DNA of 64,000 bases from Chimaeribacter coloradensis (GTDB lineage Bacteria; Pseudomonadota; Gammaproteobacteria; Enterobacterales; Enterobacteriaceae), in the NCBI RefSeq assembly GCF_002858715.1, contig NZ_PJZH01000004.1, positions 62,001 through 126,000 on the forward strand, written 5' to 3'. The position numbers and the translations under genes were made by a program. Positions 46,001 to 54,363 of this stretch are shown here, piece after piece. Positions within the stretch are counted from its first letter, which is position 1. Each line of letters begins with the position of its first letter. The notes below the pieces were generated by a model, which saw nothing but the letters and a program-made list of their open reading frames with translations, made no database searches and was not told the origin of the DNA.

Positions 46001-46133
46001 GGGACTTGCAACCTGCGTTCGCTTTTTCAGAACGTTGGCAGAGTCAGGGCGGAATCGCTCTCCTCTGCGGCAGAACACCAGCCTGCTAACTGTTCTTCTG
46101 CCAAAGAAAAAAGCCGCGTTACGCGGCTTTTTT
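46001..46133 (+). ncRNA. candidate antitoxin small RNA (~133 nt)
   Basis: From the predicted start the RNA begins with GGGACTTGCAACCTGCGT, complementary to the leader of the minus-strand 41-aa ORF at 45744-45760. It then contains a structured middle and ends at a strong terminator (46107-46133). No ORF of note lies inside. A 5'-end antisense segment in a divergent short RNA is the arrangement of TimR, IstR, OhsC and OrzO antitoxin RNAs. Confidence 0.5.
46107..46133. terminator. bidirectional terminator between sRNA candidate and cupin gene
   Basis: AAAAAAGCCGCG (46107-46118) pairs with CGCGGCTTTTTT (46122-46133) around a three-base loop. It can end the plus-strand sRNA and the minus-strand cupin gene. 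Confidence 0.88.
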
Positions 46134-46150
46134 CTGTCCGGCGTTTCAGG

Positions 46151-46642
46151 TCAGCGCTTATCGGGTTTCCCCGGGTGCGGGCCGAAATCCTGCGGCGGGG
46201 GAGATTCCCAGCGGTCGGTGCGCGTGGCGGCGTAGTCCGGGTGCAGCGGATAGTAGATTTCGTTCTCCGCTTTGTTCGCCTCGCCCACAATCATCAGGCG
46301 TACCTCACGATCGCTGTTGTTGATAAAGGTATGACAGATGCCGGTACCGGCAGGAAAAGCCACCGCATCACCCGGTTTCAACGGATAAAGCGCCCCATTG
46401 ATCCAGACCTCCGGTTCCCCCTCCAGCACATACGCAAACTCCTCTTCATGCCGCTCCGCATGGGGGTAAGAGGTACGCCGCCCCGGCAATAGCCGCTCAT
46501 GGTGGATGCCCAGCCGCGTTAACCCCAGCGCCCGTCCTAACGGTGCGCCAATCCCGAGCCGCTCTTCACTGCCGGGATAGTGCTCGTTATCTTGCCCTTC
46601 CAGTTCCTGCCAGTGCCGTATAAATGCGGGACGCTGCTGCAT
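46151..46642 (-). CDS. cupin-domain protein
   Basis: A 163-residue single-domain cupin. Cupin motif 1 is SYPHAERHEEEFAYVLEGEPEVW with candidate metal ligands His, His and Glu; motif 2 is AVAFPAGTGICHTFINNS with the last His ligand. The N- and C-terminal tails are charged and proline-rich. Cupins range from isomerases and dioxygenases to transcription factors; no helix-turn-helix is present, so an enzyme or binding protein is likely. It is monocistronic and shares a terminator with the sRNA candidate. Confidence 0.8.
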   Translation of the reverse strand: MQQRPAFIRHWQELEGQDNEHYPGSEERLGIGAPLGRALGLTRLGIHHERLLPGRRTSYPHAERHEEEFAYVLEGEPEVWINGALYPLKPGDAVAFPAGTGICHTFINNSDREVRLMIVGEANKAENEIYYPLHPDYAATRTDRWESPPPQDFGPHPGKPDKR

Positions 46643-46748
46643 AGAGATTCTCCGGTTACGTGGTTCCCCACTTTACCACCCCCTATACCGTTTCCTTATC
46701 GCGTTTACTCCCCGCTTTGTGGTGTTAATGCAAACGCTTCAGGCATAA

Positions 46749-46775
46749 AAAAAGCCCCGCAATGCGGGGCTTTTT
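46749..46775. terminator. bidirectional terminator downstream of gcd
   Basis: AAAAAGCCCCGC (46749-46760) pairs with GCGGGGCTTTTT (46764-46775). On the minus strand it follows the gcd stop by 18 bases. Confidence 0.88.
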
Positions 46776-46793
46776 GCCGATACAGACGATCGG

Positions 46794-49187
46794 TTATTTG
46801 TTGTCAGGCAGGGCGTAAGCCACCACGTAGTCGCCCAGCTTGGTGCCGAACGAACCGTGGCCACCCGCCGCAATCACTACGTATTGCTTGCCGTTGACTT
46901 CATACGTCATCGGGGTGGCCTGGCCACCGGCCGGCAGACGGGCCTGCCACAGTTTCTCACCGGTGCTCATGTTGAACGCACGCAGGTAGTTGTCCGCCGT
47001 GGCTGCCATGAAGAAGACGTTACCGGCCGTGGAGACCGGGCCGCCCAGCATCGGCATACCCATTTTGAACGGCAGCGGCAGCGGGGTGCTGTCGTAGACG
47101 GTACCCACACGTTTCTTCCAGACGATCTGATGGGTTTTCAGATCCACCGCGGAGATGTAACCCCAGGCCGGTTGTTTGCACGGCAGGCCAAACGGAGAAA
47201 GGAACGGGTTCAGGGTCACGCCGAACGGCACGCCGTACTGCGGCTGAACGCCCAGCTCAGAACCGGTGCCGCCGTTGCCCTCTTCCGGCTCAGCCGGGTT
47301 GTTCGGGCCGCGCGGAATCAGTTTGGACACGAACGGCAGCGCCATCGGGTTGGCAATCGCCACCTGACGGTCAGTATCCACGGAGATACCGCCCCACTCG
47401 AACATCCCCAGGTTACCCGGGAAGACCAGGGTGCCCTGCTCAGACGGCGGGGTGAAGATGCCTTCATAACGCAGACGGTGGAAGATCACACGGCAGACCA
47501 GCTGGTCATACATCGTGGCGCCCCACATGTCTTTGCCGCTCATGTTCTCAGACGGACGGAACGTCAGGTCAGAGAACGGCTGGGTCGGCGAGGTGTGGTC
47601 ACCGGTTGCAGCACCCTGCGGAACCGGTTTTTCCGGAGCCGGGACAACCGGCTTGCCGTTACGGCGGTCCAGCACAAAGATGTTACCGGTTTTGGTCGGC
47701 ACGTAGATAACCGGCACGGTCTGGCCATCTTTGGTGATGTCAGCCAGGGTCGGCTGGGCCGGTACGTCCATGTCCCACAGGTCATGGTGTACAGTCTGGT
47801 AGAACCAGGCCAGCTTACCGGTGGAGGCATTCAGCGCCAGCATACCGCTTGCGAAACGCTCCATCTCCGGGGTGCGGTTGCCGCCCCAGATGTCCGGGGT
47901 CGCCACACCGATCGGCAGGTAGACCAGGTCCAGTTTGTCGTCGTACGCAGCCGGCGCCCAGGAGTTCGGGGAGTTCGGCGTGTAGTGTTGCTCACCTTCC
48001 GGAATGACATTCGGATCGGCCGCGCCGGTATCGAACGCCCACAGCAGTTTACCGCTGTTCACGTCAAAGCCACGGATCACACCGGACGGCTCTTTGGTGG
48101 AGAAGTTATCGGTCACTGCCCCGGCGATCACGATCACACGATCGGTCACGACCGGCGGGGAGGTCGGCTCATACGCACCCGGGGTGGCGTACGGCATGTT
48201 GGCCTGCAGGTTTACTTCACCGTTGTTGCCGAATTCCGGGCAACGCTCACCGGTCTCAGCATCCAGCGCGAACAGGCGGCCGTCGTTCACCGGCAGCAGG
48301 ACGCGGCGGGCACAGATGGCCGGTGCAGCGCCTGCGGCAGCCGTCTGGGCGGCAGCCGGTGTTTCGTGGTAAGACACACCGCGGCAGGTCACATGCTGGA
48401 AGGTCGGGTTGGTTTTCAGCTGAGGATCAAACTGCCATTTCAGCTTACCGGACGCCGCATCCAGGGCAATCAGCTTCTGGTGCGGGGTGCAGAGGTAGAG
48501 CATGTCACGGATTTTGATCGGGGTGACTTCGTCAGTGATCTCGCCCGGGTCATTGGCGGTTTTCAGGTCACCGGTACGGAACGTCCAGGCTTCTTTCAGG
48601 TCACCGACGTTTTTGTCGTTGATCTGGGTCAGCGGGGAGTAACGGGTACCGCCCTGGGTACGGCCATAGGCCGGCCAGTCACCCGCCGGGATGCCGGAGC
48701 TGTTCTGCTCAGCAGCCGGGGCTGGTTGGTTGGCGGTGTCCAGCGTACCGTTGATCTCCTGCGGGTCATTGAAGACTGCCCAGGCCAGCGCCAGCACGGT
48801 AATCACCAGCACGCCGCTCAGGGCGTTGCGCGCGGTGCCGTTTTTGGCGGTCAGGTAACGGTAGATGAACGGCAGCACCAGCCACAGGCCGAAGAAGAAC
48901 ACCACATCCAGACGCGGGGTCAGGGCCCAGAAGTCAGTACCGACCTCCCAGAGCGACCAGATCAGCGTACCGAGCAGGAACACGGCATACAGCATCAGCG
49001 CCGATGCCTTGCGGCGGTAGAGCAGCCAGGCCATTGCCAGCATGACAACACCGGCAATAATGTAATAAAGGGAGCCACCAATCGTGGCCAGCCATATCCC
49101 ACCTATCAAAAAGTACAATCCGCTCAATGCGGCGAACAAAGCCGTAAGTATCACGAGGGTACGTGATAGCGAAGCTTTACTTTGCAT
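46794..49187 (-). CDS. gcd: PQQ-dependent membrane glucose dehydrogenase
   Basis: A 797-residue quinoprotein, the same length as E. coli Gcd (796). Five membrane helices occupy about residues 8-140, then a periplasmic eight-bladed PQQ propeller begins near 160 (GDWPAYGRTQGGTRYSPLTQI). It oxidises glucose to gluconolactone in the periplasm and feeds electrons to ubiquinone. Conserved blocks such as HHDLWDMDVPAQPTLADI, WGATMYDQLVCRVIFH and GGHGSFGTKLGDYVVAYALP are present. It needs PQQ, but no pqq synthesis genes are in this window. It is monocistronic with a strong terminator. Confidence 0.96.
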   Translation of the reverse strand: MQSKASLSRTLVILTALFAALSGLYFLIGGIWLATIGGSLYYIIAGVVMLAMAWLLYRRKASALMLYAVFLLGTLIWSLWEVGTDFWALTPRLDVVFFFGLWLVLPFIYRYLTAKNGTARNALSGVLVITVLALAWAVFNDPQEINGTLDTANQPAPAAEQNSSGIPAGDWPAYGRTQGGTRYSPLTQINDKNVGDLKEAWTFRTGDLKTANDPGEITDEVTPIKIRDMLYLCTPHQKLIALDAASGKLKWQFDPQLKTNPTFQHVTCRGVSYHETPAAAQTAAAGAAPAICARRVLLPVNDGRLFALDAETGERCPEFGNNGEVNLQANMPYATPGAYEPTSPPVVTDRVIVIAGAVTDNFSTKEPSGVIRGFDVNSGKLLWAFDTGAADPNVIPEGEQHYTPNSPNSWAPAAYDDKLDLVYLPIGVATPDIWGGNRTPEMERFASGMLALNASTGKLAWFYQTVHHDLWDMDVPAQPTLADITKDGQTVPVIYVPTKTGNIFVLDRRNGKPVVPAPEKPVPQGAATGDHTSPTQPFSDLTFRPSENMSGKDMWGATMYDQLVCRVIFHRLRYEGIFTPPSEQGTLVFPGNLGMFEWGGISVDTDRQVAIANPMALPFVSKLIPRGPNNPAEPEEGNGGTGSELGVQPQYGVPFGVTLNPFLSPFGLPCKQPAWGYISAVDLKTHQIVWKKRVGTVYDSTPLPLPFKMGMPMLGGPVSTAGNVFFMAATADNYLRAFNMSTGEKLWQARLPAGGQATPMTYEVNGKQYVVIAAGGHGSFGTKLGDYVVAYALPDNK

Positions 49188-49875
49188 AATATTAACCTTA
49201 AAAGTGTCTTTGTATCAGCGAGTTACCTTAAAAGTAACTCTTGCAAACGGCCAAAACCTTCTGGCCGTTCCTCCCCGCACCTGTCCTTATCTCTCCCAGG
49301 GAAAAGAGAAGGCAGGCACCCGGTCCATTACCGGCGACAACGGCCGTCAACCCGGAACCGCAACAGACCCCCCTGAACCGGTTGACCTGAGGCCTGCCGG
49401 TAGCAGGCGCAGATGACGGCGAAACGATGCCGGCATTCAGCAGCCCTGCTTAAAACATTAGCCGGTATTCAGCAAAATGGCGGCTTAAGTGGGTCTCTGT
49501 GCAGCATTTCCACGGTTTTTTGCTGCTGTCGCCGGGCGGCAACCAGAAAAAGAAAGGGGACGTCACGACGATACTCGTCAACTATCGGGGAAACGCGCCT
49601 GCATTCCAGCCTCCCGCGCCGCCCGTCCGGGGCTGGCTACACACGGTGCCGGTAACGTAACGCGCAGGCCGCACCGTCGTTTATCCGGCCCTGACGGCGG
49701 GATAACGAGAGATTATTCTGGTTGCCGGAAAAATAGGTGGCTATCCGGCCTGATCCACCGCCCTGTTCTGGGGAACTCCTCCACAGAACAGGGCGGCGCG
49801 CGTATTCTCTGCTCTCTGTTTTAAGTTCTCAAGTTTTTTGTTACGAGTTGGTTACCTAATAGTCAGATAGTTGAA
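49188..49875. other. long intergenic region upstream of gcd
   Basis: About 690 bases without a supported gene. The first 60 bases upstream of gcd contain two copies of ACCTTAAAAGT (49195-49205 and 49225-49235) and a GAGTTAC/GTAACTC hairpin (49220-49240) that could regulate gcd. Small ORFs further right (for example 49413-49655) have biased, Arg/Ser-rich composition and look non-coding. Confidence 0.45.
49758..49796. repeat. 13-bp perfect inverted repeat
   Basis: CCGCCCTGTTCTG (49758-49770) and CAGAACAGGGCGG (49784-49796) are exact inverse copies around a 13-base loop. No U-run follows on either strand. It could be a stable RNA stem or a protein binding site; no gene starts directly beside it. 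Confidence 0.6.
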
Positions 49876-49915
49876 AATAAAAAGCCCGCCGCCAGGAGAA
49901 AGCCCGGCGGCGGGC
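49876..49915 (-). terminator. terminator of the sheath-like gene
   Basis: On the minus strand GCCCGCCGCC pairs with GGCGGCGGGC (49884-49893 and 49906-49915), followed by UUUUUAUU. It lies 46 bases after the stop. Confidence 0.88.
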
Positions 49916-49961
49916 AGATACCAACAGAGACGTTGCGGCTATTGGCGGGCGCTGTTTATGC

Positions 49962-51065
49962 TCAGGCCGCGCATGGGCTGAGGGTGACCTGCGGCTGGAC
50001 GGCGGCCATCAACAGCGCCAGGTCGTCCGCTGGGGGAGTGATAGTCAGCGGCAGGCCGTGCTGGTCAAACAGCGCACGGATGCCTGACAGCGGCATCTCT
50101 TTGATCACAAGCCCGGTGCGGCTGCCCTGGGCGTTGGCCAGTTGGCAGTAGCTGCCGAGTTGCGCCGCCGCCAGCGGCAGCAGTACCGGCAGGGAGACCG
50201 CGCTCAGGCGGTTGCGCACCTGTTCGGCCAGCGCAGGCTGCTGGGCGCGCAGCTCAGCCAGGGTCAGCGGCACCGGGTCATTTTCACCGTCGGTGAGCAT
50301 AAACAGCGCCACCCGGCGTTCATCACGCGGGTCAAACAAACAGATCTCATCTTTACCCTGTGCGTGGGTCGCCAGGCCGTGCTGGGTCTGGTTCACCTCA
50401 AACAGCGGGGCCTGCACCGGCAGGGCCGCCTGCAACGCCGGCAGGCAGGCCGCGTCGAGCAGTGAGCAGGTCAGGTCGATTTCCGGCTGGTAGGCGATCA
50501 TCTCAGCCACGGCGTGGATGTCCACCTGCTCCGGGTTGCCCACAGAGAGCAGGTAACAGGCGGTGCCGCCGTTTTCAAAGTAGTGGCGCACCGCGTAGTA
50601 GCTGGTCAGGTAGTGGTTGCTCACCTGCTCCAGCATCTCTGCCATAAAGCCTGCGTTGGCCGGCATCGCGGCATCGGCCTCGGCGGCCATGCCCAGCAGC
50701 TCATCTTCGCTGTAGTTCAGGCTCAGGCTGCTGTCCTGCCAGTTCATGATCGCCTGCTGGACAAACAGGGTGTAAGGGTTCAGGACGAAGTTAATGCTCT
50801 GCTCATAGCCTGTCACCGAGACCATCACCGGCAGGTCACGGATGTCCGCCTGCAGCAGGTCGCGGCTCTCTGCGCCCAGGAAGTGCCGGGAGAAATCCTG
50901 CAGGTCTGTCACGCGGGTCAGGCTCATACCGGTGCGGGCGTCATGGTGGGCAAAGCACCCGATAAACACCGGCGTGACGGCTTGTGAAGAGACCATGCTA
51001 TTACCGTCGATCTGGAACGTGTCGGAAACAGACATATCGGCTGACGCAGCTGTGTGCAGATTCAT
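49962..51065 (-). CDS. solitary phage tail sheath-like protein
   Basis: A 367-residue protein with a pattern seen in contractile tail sheath and contractile injection system sheath proteins: VTPVFIGCFAHHDARTGMSLTRVTDLQDFSRHFLG at about 30-65 and YYAVRHYFENGGTACYLLSVG at about 155-175. Real sheaths are commonly 350-500 residues. The C-terminal part lacks the glycine-rich insertion region I would expect for assembly, so it may be a derived, non-structural member. There are no tube, baseplate, ATPase or phage genes nearby. A GAGGAA ribosome binding site and its own terminator show it is a stand-alone expressed unit. Function unknown. Confidence 0.6.
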   Translation of the reverse strand: MNLHTAASADMSVSDTFQIDGNSMVSSQAVTPVFIGCFAHHDARTGMSLTRVTDLQDFSRHFLGAESRDLLQADIRDLPVMVSVTGYEQSINFVLNPYTLFVQQAIMNWQDSSLSLNYSEDELLGMAAEADAAMPANAGFMAEMLEQVSNHYLTSYYAVRHYFENGGTACYLLSVGNPEQVDIHAVAEMIAYQPEIDLTCSLLDAACLPALQAALPVQAPLFEVNQTQHGLATHAQGKDEICLFDPRDERRVALFMLTDGENDPVPLTLAELRAQQPALAEQVRNRLSAVSLPVLLPLAAAQLGSYCQLANAQGSRTGLVIKEMPLSGIRALFDQHGLPLTITPPADDLALLMAAVQPQVTLSPCAA

Positions 51066-51921
51066 AAAAATTCCTCGCCAAGAAAGAGATGTTTAATTCA
51101 CACTGTTTTAATGGGTAATCAAATAAAAAGTAATCACTGGCATAACGCCTCTCTGGCAAACATGCCGGTACGTCTGATGCCGCTTGAAATCATACCGGCC
51201 ATGTGTGGCGGGCATCGGGACAGGCCTGATATATAAGACGCTGTTAACCTGAACGGCGTTGCTGCTTTATTTCCCAGGCATCAAAAAATAACGCGCTGAT
51301 TGGGCGTATATTCTTTTCTACACGCAGGAAATGAAGAGAAGGGCCGTCGATGACGGGAGTAAATTAACGAAATTAAACTTAAACTGGCAAGTAATTTGTC
51401 TACAAGAACACTCCTATTTTACCTTTTTATTATTCAACTCTGCCGGAATTTACTTTCACAGTTCTAATAAAACATGGCGGCCCCGGCGGTCACACAGCGC
51501 CAAAACCCATCAGCTGATTTAACCGGTTACGAAGTGAAATTTCATTGCTGCTGTGCATTAAACAGGCAAAATTGTTATATCGCGCATGCATTTCACCTGC
51601 ACCACGTGCTTTTCGCTTACAAATCACACAAGCTGATAACACCTGTTTCATACGCCCGCCCCCGGTATAGCGCGGTGCACCGGCGTTTGCTGCCTGATGC
51701 AAATGAAATAGTGCAGGCCTGAGCATAACCGGCAATGAAATAAAACTTTTCCGGCTAATTTATTACCCGATGTATAAGCCACGGCAGAAAAGCGCGCCGC
51801 GATAGTGTGGCGCTAATAATCAATGAGACTGAAAGATCGGTGACTTTCCCCCACTGATAAACCGGCATACCTGAGGGTTTTTCGGATAAAGGCCAGGGGA
51901 AATAAAGGGAATTGCAGCAAC
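51066..51921. other. intergenic region upstream of the sheath-like gene
   Basis: About 850 bases, AT-richer than surroundings. ORFs present are short and lack ribosome binding sites or recognisable sequence. The first 150 bases should hold the promoter of the sheath-like gene. I see no other feature. Confidence 0.4.
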
Positions 51922-51948
51922 AAAAAAGCCACCCTTGCGGGTGGCTTT
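51922..51948 (-). terminator. terminator of the YsnF-type gene
   Basis: AAAAAAGCCACCC (51922-51934) pairs with GGGTGGC (51939-51945) plus TTT. On the minus strand the U-run is six long. Confidence 0.85.
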
Positions 51949-52003
51949 CTGATCAAGCGCGTTCTTCAGACACAGAAAGGCTTAATAGCGGTTATCAATG
52001 CCC

Positions 52004-53080
52004 TTATTTTTTCGGGTTATTGATGACGCCATTCGGCGTGGTGCTGCCGGAGGTGGCATTTTTGGTAATGTCGCTGACCGGGTCACGGCTGGCCAGCGGG
52101 TCGTTATTTTCCAGCGGCTTTTTGCTGCCCAGCGGGTCTTTATTCAGCAGCGGATCAGTGCTGCCCAGCGGGCTGGTGGTGCCGGTAGGTTTGGCTGCGC
52201 CGGTGGTGCCGGCCCCTGTCACACCAGTGGTACCGGTGCCGGTTACGTCAGTGGTGCCAGTACCGGTTACACCAGTGGTGCTGGTACCGGTCACGCCGCC
52301 TGCGGCCAGGTCGCGGTCAGCGTCCACGTGCTCAACTTCTACGTTCTGGCGGCGGACGGTGTCGTTGATGGTTTCGACCCGGCTGCTTTCGTCTTTGCGA
52401 ACCACCACTTCCTCAACGATTTTGGCCGTTTTATTGATAACCGGTTGCTCATGGGTTTCTGTTACCTCGACGACTTTTTCAGACCAGTCGATATCATTCA
52501 GGTAGGCCGGTTCATCCACCGCGCGGCGGAAGATGTCAGCATGTTGTTCGTGCAGCGCCACTTCGGCTGTCACGTCTTCGGTCGTCACATAACGGCGGAC
52601 GCGGGTCGACCCCTCTTTCACCAGGCGCTTACCGACTTCCAGGTTCTCTTCGGCCAGGCGCAGGATCTCTTCTTCGGTTTCATCACCGGTCAGGGAGGTG
52701 TGGATGGCATCATGGTTCTCAGTGGCACCCAGGGCCGGGGTTTCAACCCCATTACGGCGGGACGGCACGTCCACCGCCTGGTGGCGGTCAAGGATAGCCA
52801 TAGCGCGGGCAGTGTCATCTTCGTCTGCACGTAAGGTCAGGATTACGCCGCCTGTATCCATCGCACGGGTATACACTTCTGCGTAATCATCCTCAACGGT
52901 TTCACCAAACAGGCGCTGCCAGATGCTCGGGTGGCGGATCGCCTTGCCTTCATGTTTCAGGTTCTCACCGGTAATCAGACTGATCTCGTGATCGGCAAAC
53001 CCGGCTTTAATAAGATTTTTACGCGCTGCTTCGGCCTGTTGAGTCGTATCAAATAAGGTAACGATTTTTTCGTGTGCCAT
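52004..53080 (-). CDS. YsnF/AvaK-type stress protein with DUF2382 and repeat tail
   Basis: A 358-residue protein. Residues 1-100 resemble a general stress protein domain (KIVTLFDTTQQAEAARKNLIKAGF), residues about 130-245 are DUF2382 (EEEILRLAEENLEVGKRLVKEGSTRVRRYV and similar), and the tail is low complexity: about four copies of an 8-residue VTGTGTTG unit at about 262-295, then repeats of a D-P-L-x-x-K/N pattern. DUF2382 (YsnF/AvaK) proteins are stress-linked with unknown biochemical role. GAGGAAAAT precedes the ATG. A second DUF2382 gene lies upstream. Confidence 0.82.
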   Translation of the reverse strand: MAHEKIVTLFDTTQQAEAARKNLIKAGFADHEISLITGENLKHEGKAIRHPSIWQRLFGETVEDDYAEVYTRAMDTGGVILTLRADEDDTARAMAILDRHQAVDVPSRRNGVETPALGATENHDAIHTSLTGDETEEEILRLAEENLEVGKRLVKEGSTRVRRYVTTEDVTAEVALHEQHADIFRRAVDEPAYLNDIDWSEKVVEVTETHEQPVINKTAKIVEEVVVRKDESSRVETINDTVRRQNVEVEHVDADRDLAAGGVTGTSTTGVTGTGTTDVTGTGTTGVTGAGTTGAAKPTGTTSPLGSTDPLLNKDPLGSKKPLENNDPLASRDPVSDITKNATSGSTTPNGVINNPKK

Positions 53081-53130
53081 GATATTTTCCTCTTTTGCTT
53101 TAGCGGTGATTTATGAGTCGGAAAAGGGTT

Positions 53131-53562
53131 TTATTTCCCTTCCTCTTCCTGCCGATCGATAGACACTTCCTGACTGCGAAGTGTGACAATATCCTGGAAC
53201 GGCTGTTGTGTAGTGACCTTCTTAATATGTAACTCCTCCTTGAGCACCAGGCGACGTATGACCTCAATCTCCTCTTCGACGACCGGAATAATCGTGACGC
53301 CATTCTCCTCACGGATGGCGGGAATAACGTCTACCCTCTCTCCTTTGGGAATACGCTTCACCTCAACCTGTTCTTTATGCAGCAACTCATCAATCGGTTG
53401 CTGATGAACCACGGTTTTGCGCGTCACGGTAACACGGCCTTTGACGACCTTCTCCTTGGAGACATCCACCTGCTCTTGTGCGAGGGGAATCAAGGCTTCC
53501 TGAACCTCACGGCTCTCTGTTGAAGCGCCCTCTTTCGCATGGGTTGTTTTCCTGGTCATCAT
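53131..53562 (-). CDS. DUF2382 (YsnF/AvaK-like) stress protein
   Basis: About 143 residues, nearly all DUF2382: ALIPLAQEQVDVSKEKVVKGRVTVTRKTV and VDVIPAIREENGVTIIPVVEEEIEVIRRLVLKEELHIKK. Strands rich in alternating charged and beta-branched residues suggest a beta-rich fold. GGGAG precedes two adjacent ATGs (53562 and 53559); the second has better spacing. It lies 51 bases upstream of the larger DUF2382 gene on the same strand, so the two are probably an operon. Role unknown; family members are induced by stress. Confidence 0.8.
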   Translation of the reverse strand: MMTRKTTHAKEGASTESREVQEALIPLAQEQVDVSKEKVVKGRVTVTRKTVVHQQPIDELLHKEQVEVKRIPKGERVDVIPAIREENGVTIIPVVEEEIEVIRRLVLKEELHIKKVTTQQPFQDIVTLRSQEVSIDRQEEEGK

Positions 53563-54363
53563 CAACTCCCTTTCTTTTGCTACTGGCCATATTGCCTGGT
53601 TTTATTTCCCGGAATGCACCGGGGATATATAATAGATTCAGCTTTACATATCTTTTTAATAAGCATTTAAATTTTGCCTATCTGATAAAACCAGATAAAT
53701 ATCTTGCCTACACAGGAATTAACTGTAGTACAGGATGGTCATCCCGGCAGGCGTAAAACGTTTTTTTACCCGGTTTTAAGGTTAATCCTAGTGAGGAAAA
53801 ATCATACCGTTTCTTTTTCAGTTAAGAAAAAACGCTTTTAAATTAAAAAGCTGTAAACGCCCCCCGCCTTTTTTCCCGGAATAGCGCGCTGAGTCACTGA
53901 AAAATTTATTTACATTCCGCTGTCCATTAACCGGTGAAGATTACCCCTGCTTTTTCATTTTGCAGCATGGCCCGGGTGGTCTCCCCGGGAGCAATGAGGG
54001 AAAAGAGTGCGCGACTGTGCAAAAACGCACCAAAACAAGGCGATTTGTTTACCGGCTTCAAGCTTTTGTTTTTTTGATATGCACAATTTCTGAACGCTCG
54101 GCTAGGCTGTGAAAGCGCTGCACCCAGGCAGGATCGCGATGGATGCGATCAGGCTTCCCCTACTGCCCCCAGGACGATCGTCCCTGCCCGCCACGCCGCG
54201 CCCGCGGGCCTGTTTTCAGGCCGTGCGGCGAGGTGGCGGGGTTCTTGCTTATTCACCGTTGCGCTTTCACCACGAATCGCGCGGTCATGCTGTGGTAACT
54301 GACAATTGAATGCTTCCGCGCCGCAGTCCGGCGTTTCACTTTTTCGTGCCAAGGAATTCAACC
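53563..54363. other. intergenic region between DUF2382 genes and liv-type operon
   Basis: About 800 bases, AT-rich in the first half. No supported gene; an ORF at 54109-54309 is Pro/Arg-rich and looks spurious. It should hold the divergent promoters of the DUF2382 pair and the ABC operon. The text around 54020-54040 has a GTGC-N6-GCAC pattern whose spacing does not fit an NtrC site. Confidence 0.4.

Noticed and set aside
45744-46018. The 17-bp direct repeat as an attachment site or IS target duplication
   Set aside because: There is no integrase or transposase between the copies, and the copies align with a promoter start and a leader in opposite transcripts, which fits RNA pairing better.
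46857-49166. 769-codon plus-strand ORF opposite gcd
   Set aside because: Shadow of gcd caused by high GC at third positions; translation is low-complexity and Arg/Gly/His-rich.
49413-49655. 80-aa ORF in the gcd-sheath gap
   Set aside because: Ser/Arg/Cys-rich composition, no ribosome binding site, no recognisable sequence.
53990-54060. NtrC or sigma-54 control of the liv-type operon
   Set aside because: The GTGC/GCAC pattern has the wrong orientation and spacing for an NtrC site, and no -24/-12 element was found.
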